Positions 61,285 to 64,000 of a stretch of DNA of 64,000 nucleotides are shown here, one piece after another. The notes under the pieces are model-generated. The model searched no databases and was not told the origin of the DNA. It was given only the letters and a program-made list of their open reading frames with translations. The stretch is from NCBI GenBank assembly GCA_913056365.1, contig CAJXLT010000001.1:62001-126000 (forward strand), given 5' to 3'. The position numbers and the translations under genes were made by a program. Positions within the stretch are counted from its first letter, which is position 1. Each line of letters begins with the position of its first letter. This stretch comes from an uncultured Paenibacillaceae bacterium (lineage in GTDB: Bacteria; Bacillota; Bacilli; Paenibacillales; K13).

Positions 61285-62649
61285 CTAAATCATAGGCAAG
61301 CGTACGATGAATCTAGTACCTTCATTCCGCTCGCTTTCCACATCGATCGTACCGCCATGTGCCAGCACCAGTTCTTTGGCAATGGCAAGTCCGAGCCCCA
61401 TGCCACCGGTATGACGCGAACGCGCTTCATCGGTCCGATAGAACCGGTTGAACAGAAACGGCAGCTGATCGGAAGCTATCCCTGCGCCGGTATCGGCAAT
61501 CGTCAAGCGGAGCATATCGGTCTTGTGCTCATCAGGCGAAGGAAGGCTCTCTTGCACGGCCGTTATAGTAACTGTACCTCCTTCCGGTGTGTAGCGGACC
61601 GCATTTTGCAACAGATTCAATAATACCTGTGTCATGCGATGCGGATCGACCGGAATCATGATTGGCTCCGCCGGGATTTGCAGCTGAATGTGCTGTTGTT
61701 TGTGCGCTGCATCAAGCGTCACATGTTCGACAACTTGTTCGACCAGATTGCCAATGTTCACCGCTCTGCGCTCGAGCGGGAGCTGTCTGGCCTCCGCTCG
61801 CGACAGCAGGTGCAGATCGTCGATTAACCGCGTTAATCGAATTAACTCGTCCTGTATGGGCAACAAGTCTTCGGGATTAACTGGCTTGACGCTGTGCTGG
61901 ACAAGCTCGAGCTTGCCCTGAATAATCGTCACCGGTGTCCGCAGCTCATGCGCGACATCGGCGACCAGATTGCGGCGAAGCTCTTCATAACGCCGAAGCT
62001 GTGCAGACATCTCATTGAACGCTTGCGCTAATCTTCCCAGTTCGTCGGAGCTGTTGACCTTCGTCTGCACGCCCCATTCACCCTGACTCAAGCGGTCTAT
62101 GGCGGGAACTAGCTGATTCAGCGGTGCTGTGAGCCGTTGAGCGAATACATAGACGATGATCATGGCAATCAAGCTGGTGATGATCGTGCTTGCCACCAGT
62201 AACGCTGAGATGGAGCTGGTCATTCCGTACCGCAGCTTGGCCTGATTGAGCACTTCTTGATCACCATAATACAGAATTGCCGCCGTTTCACCGTTCACCG
62301 TTACTTCATGTCGAATCCCAAGTCTGTTCAGCAGTTCCTTAGTGGCTCCATCGTAAGCATACAGTCGGGTGAGGTCGTCCGGCTCAAGCAGCAATAGGTG
62401 TGTCTCTGATCGAGGGTTGGCGATTGCCCAAGCGTCGGCCGCTTCCTCCACCTCGGCCCATGAATGGCCATGCGCATTGTAGGACTGTTCCAATACAGCA
62501 GAGATCGATTGGATCTCATCATCCCGCTCCGTTGCGAGGAACATGTGGAGAATGCCCCACACAGCGGGGAGCATGAGCAGAGCCAGAAGGACACCCATTC
62601 CGACAATGACGGAAGAAAACGTTAAGAACAGCTTGCGTCTGATGCTCAT
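61285..62649 (-). CDS. Two-component sensor histidine kinase
   Basis: 454 residues. Two membrane helices (about 9-33 and 145-168) frame a ~110-residue extracytoplasmic sensor domain. HAMP follows at about 168-222 (RLTAPLNQLVPAIDRLSQGEW). HisKA has the phosphorylated His in LVADVAHELRTPVTII (about 235-245). The ATPase domain has N box LNLLQNAVRYTPEGG, G1 IADTGAGIA and G2 GGMGLGLAIAKELV. It phosphorylates the response regulator encoded just upstream, whose stop overlaps its start (ATGA). The signal is unknown. Confidence 0.92.
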   Translation of the reverse strand: MSIRRKLFLTFSSVIVGMGVLLALLMLPAVWGILHMFLATERDDEIQSISAVLEQSYNAHGHSWAEVEEAADAWAIANPRSETHLLLLEPDDLTRLYAYDGATKELLNRLGIRHEVTVNGETAAILYYGDQEVLNQAKLRYGMTSSISALLVASTIITSLIAMIIVYVFAQRLTAPLNQLVPAIDRLSQGEWGVQTKVNSSDELGRLAQAFNEMSAQLRRYEELRRNLVADVAHELRTPVTIIQGKLELVQHSVKPVNPEDLLPIQDELIRLTRLIDDLHLLSRAEARQLPLERRAVNIGNLVEQVVEHVTLDAAHKQQHIQLQIPAEPIMIPVDPHRMTQVLLNLLQNAVRYTPEGGTVTITAVQESLPSPDEHKTDMLRLTIADTGAGIASDQLPFLFNRFYRTDEARSRHTGGMGLGLAIAKELVLAHGGTIDVESERNEGTRFIVRLPMI

Positions 62650-63332
62650 CCTTGGGCTCCGAACCGATATCCGAAACCGTAGGCAGTCTGAATATATGCC
62701 GGTGTAGAAGGATCATCCTCGATTTTTTTGCGAAGTCGGCTAATATGGGCATCCACGGTGCGCTCGTCATTCAGAAAGTCGTCTTCCAGCGCAAGCTGAA
62801 GAAGCTGCAGCCTGCTGTAGACGATGCCTGGTCTGGCAGCGAGTGCGAGCAGCAGCTTGAATTCCGTTGGGGTCAGTTGGATCTCTATACCTTGCTTCCA
62901 TACCTGACAATGCGCCTCCAAGATGTTGAGTTCGCCTCGTACGAGCTTCTGTGTCTCGGGTTCATGTACGTTGATTCTGCGAAGCACAGATCGTATTCTT
63001 GCCACCAGCTCCCGCAATGAGAACGGCTTCGTTATATAATCATCCGCCCCTACCTCCAGACCGATGATTTTATCCGTTTCCTCTGTCCGTGCTGTTACCA
63101 TGATGATGCCCATCCGGCCCATATGCTGGAGCTCCCTGCATACCTCGATGCCGTTCTTCTCCGGCAGCATCCAGTCTAGGATAACGAGAGACGGACGGAA
63201 CTCCTTCGCAATCGTAATCGCTTCTGTACCCGTTCGCGCAGTGCGGATGTCGAAGCCTTCTTGTTGCAAGAAGGGTGTCATAAATGCAAGCACCTTCTCC
63301 TCATCATCTACTATTAGTAGCTTATGCGCCAT
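62646..63332 (-). CDS. OmpR/PhoB-family response regulator
   Basis: 228 residues from the ATG at 63332 behind AAGAGGTG; longer upstream frames lack any signal. The receiver domain has acidic pair DDEE, phospho-acceptor Asp in LVILDWMLPEKNG (about residue 53), Thr in MVTARTEE and Lys in YITKPFSLRELV. A winged-helix DNA-binding domain follows (IQLTPTEFKLLLALAARPGIVYSRLQLL, RTVDAHISRLRKKIEDDPSTP, IQTAYGFGYRF). It forms an operon with the kinase. Target genes are unknown, but the next plus-strand gene diverges from it and may be a target. Confidence 0.93.
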   Translation of the reverse strand: MAHKLLIVDDEEKVLAFMTPFLQQEGFDIRTARTGTEAITIAKEFRPSLVILDWMLPEKNGIEVCRELQHMGRMGIIMVTARTEETDKIIGLEVGADDYITKPFSLRELVARIRSVLRRINVHEPETQKLVRGELNILEAHCQVWKQGIEIQLTPTEFKLLLALAARPGIVYSRLQLLQLALEDDFLNDERTVDAHISRLRKKIEDDPSTPAYIQTAYGFGYRFGAQG

Positions 63333-63594
63333 GTTCCACACCTCTTCCTTACTAGCTGGCTGCTCAATAAAGCTGCGAAGGCAGACGTTACTTTTGTGAT
63401 CTATGTTATTTATACCGTATTTACTAAGGCAAAGCCATGGCAGATGAACAATTTCACGGAATCCGCAATAGATCGTCATAAGTTCACAACATGTACGGTG
63501 TATGGTATTAAGCATAGTCTTGGAATCGCAAGAAGGCGCGATGCGAGTATGCATGGTGTTGTGCGCGTGTCATTACTGAGGAGGATGATAGGGA

Positions 63595-64000
63595 ATGAGT
63601 AACAAGGAATATTCAATAACAAAACGCAATCTGGTCTCGCGAGTATTGTACTTCAGCCTAGCATGTGTGCTGATTGCTTGCATTCTGGTCCAGACGTACT
63701 TGGCCGGAATGGCCTTGTTCACAGATCCGAGCCATTGGCGGATGCACACGTCATTTGTTCACATGTTCGAGGTGCTCCCGCTACTGATGCTGATTTTATC
63801 CTTTACCGGACGGTTGCCGATTTCTATGCGGATGGAATCGACTGGACTGCTGCTATTGGTTTTTGTTCAGTACTTCACCGCCAATGTAGCCGTGGCAGGT
63901 GCAGCGCATCCGGTGATTGCTTTGATCTTGATTGTGCTGGCGTTACGCACTGCACTGCGCGGCTGGAAGCTGCTGCGAGAAGAGAGAGGAGAGGGACGTC
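63595..64000 (+). CDS. Small polytopic membrane protein, DUF6220-like (truncated by the window end)
   Basis: 135 codons are visible, with the stop beyond the window. GAGGAGG precedes the ATG. Four hydrophobic helices are seen: VLYFSLACVLIACILVQTYLAG, MFEVLPLLMLILSFTG, STGLLLLVFVQYFTANV and VIALILIVLALRTALRGW. QTYLAGMALFTDPSHWRMHTSFVHMFEVLPLLML resembles the DUF6220 pattern (FLAG..LF....W..H...G......LPL). Its function is unknown. It diverges from the response-regulator gene. Confidence 0.72.
   Translation, partial: MSNKEYSITKRNLVSRVLYFSLACVLIACILVQTYLAGMALFTDPSHWRMHTSFVHMFEVLPLLMLILSFTGRLPISMRMESTGLLLLVFVQYFTANVAVAGAAHPVIALILIVLALRTALRGWKLLREERGEGR

Overview
The window reads as a chromosomal segment of an endospore-forming firmicute of the Paenibacillaceae (Paenibacillus, Cohnella or a close relative). 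The support is the mid-range GC, strong AGGAGG ribosome sites, the sporulating-Bacillus gene set (YqhG/YqhH/LipM, YqzE, YjbM, YhaO/YhaN, RNase J, YjlC-like protein with Ndh), a class II B12-dependent ribonucleotide reductase, secreted proteins with copper-amine-oxidase-type 'stalk' domains, and secreted GH30 and GH11 xylanases. I see no rRNA, tRNA, CRISPR array, insertion sequence or prophage.

Layout. 1-2.8 kb: partial citramalate synthase (minus), DNA polymerase IV, ferredoxin. 3-11 kb: a three-gene set of CHASE2 adenylate/guanylate cyclase, a 1451-residue secreted FecR-domain protein and a secreted NHL/stalk protein; this is my best candidate for an undescribed envelope-sensing system. 11-17.5 kb: housekeeping genes (PyrD, small alarmone synthetase, DUF309, thioredoxin-like protein, pseudouridine synthase, HAD phosphatase, an internally duplicated acidic protein, QueD). 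17.5-24.7 kb: a diguanylate cyclase, then glycosyltransferase, YhaO and YhaN overlapping as one operon. 24.7-32 kb: SDR, YkvI-type membrane protein, lipoprotein, Xpt and several small proteins. 31.6-35.7 kb: YqhG/YqhH diverging from LipM. 36-39 kb: NrdJ behind two NrdR boxes and a tandem Spo0A-box pair.

38.9-45.7 kb: GH30 xylanase with a perfect cre site, an AraC regulator diverging from LeuA in an apparently AT-richer patch, and an Rrf2 regulator with a thioredoxin-reductase-like enzyme that share an upstream motif. 45.7-53 kb: RsgA paralogue, a GntR-ABC-CPBP protease operon with its own palindromic operator, a DMT exporter diverging from a LysR regulator, and three near-identical copies of a ~205-bp non-coding repeat. 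53-57.3 kb: RNase J, a universal stress protein, and a DUF1641-Ndh operon with Rex-type boxes. 57.3-64 kb: orphan solute-binding lipoprotein, a cre-controlled 57-residue protein, a GH11 xylanase with a leader ORF and cre inside its promoter spacer, an adjacent SUMF1-domain lipoprotein, a two-component pair, and a truncated DUF6220-like membrane protein.

Working together: the GH30 and GH11 xylanases and the small protein at 59.0 kb each carry a perfect match to the CcpA cre consensus, so they look like one carbon-catabolite-repressed group. Redox and deoxynucleotide genes carry recognisable Rex and NrdR sites. All regulatory calls come from matching consensus motifs by eye, and no search or alignment was run.
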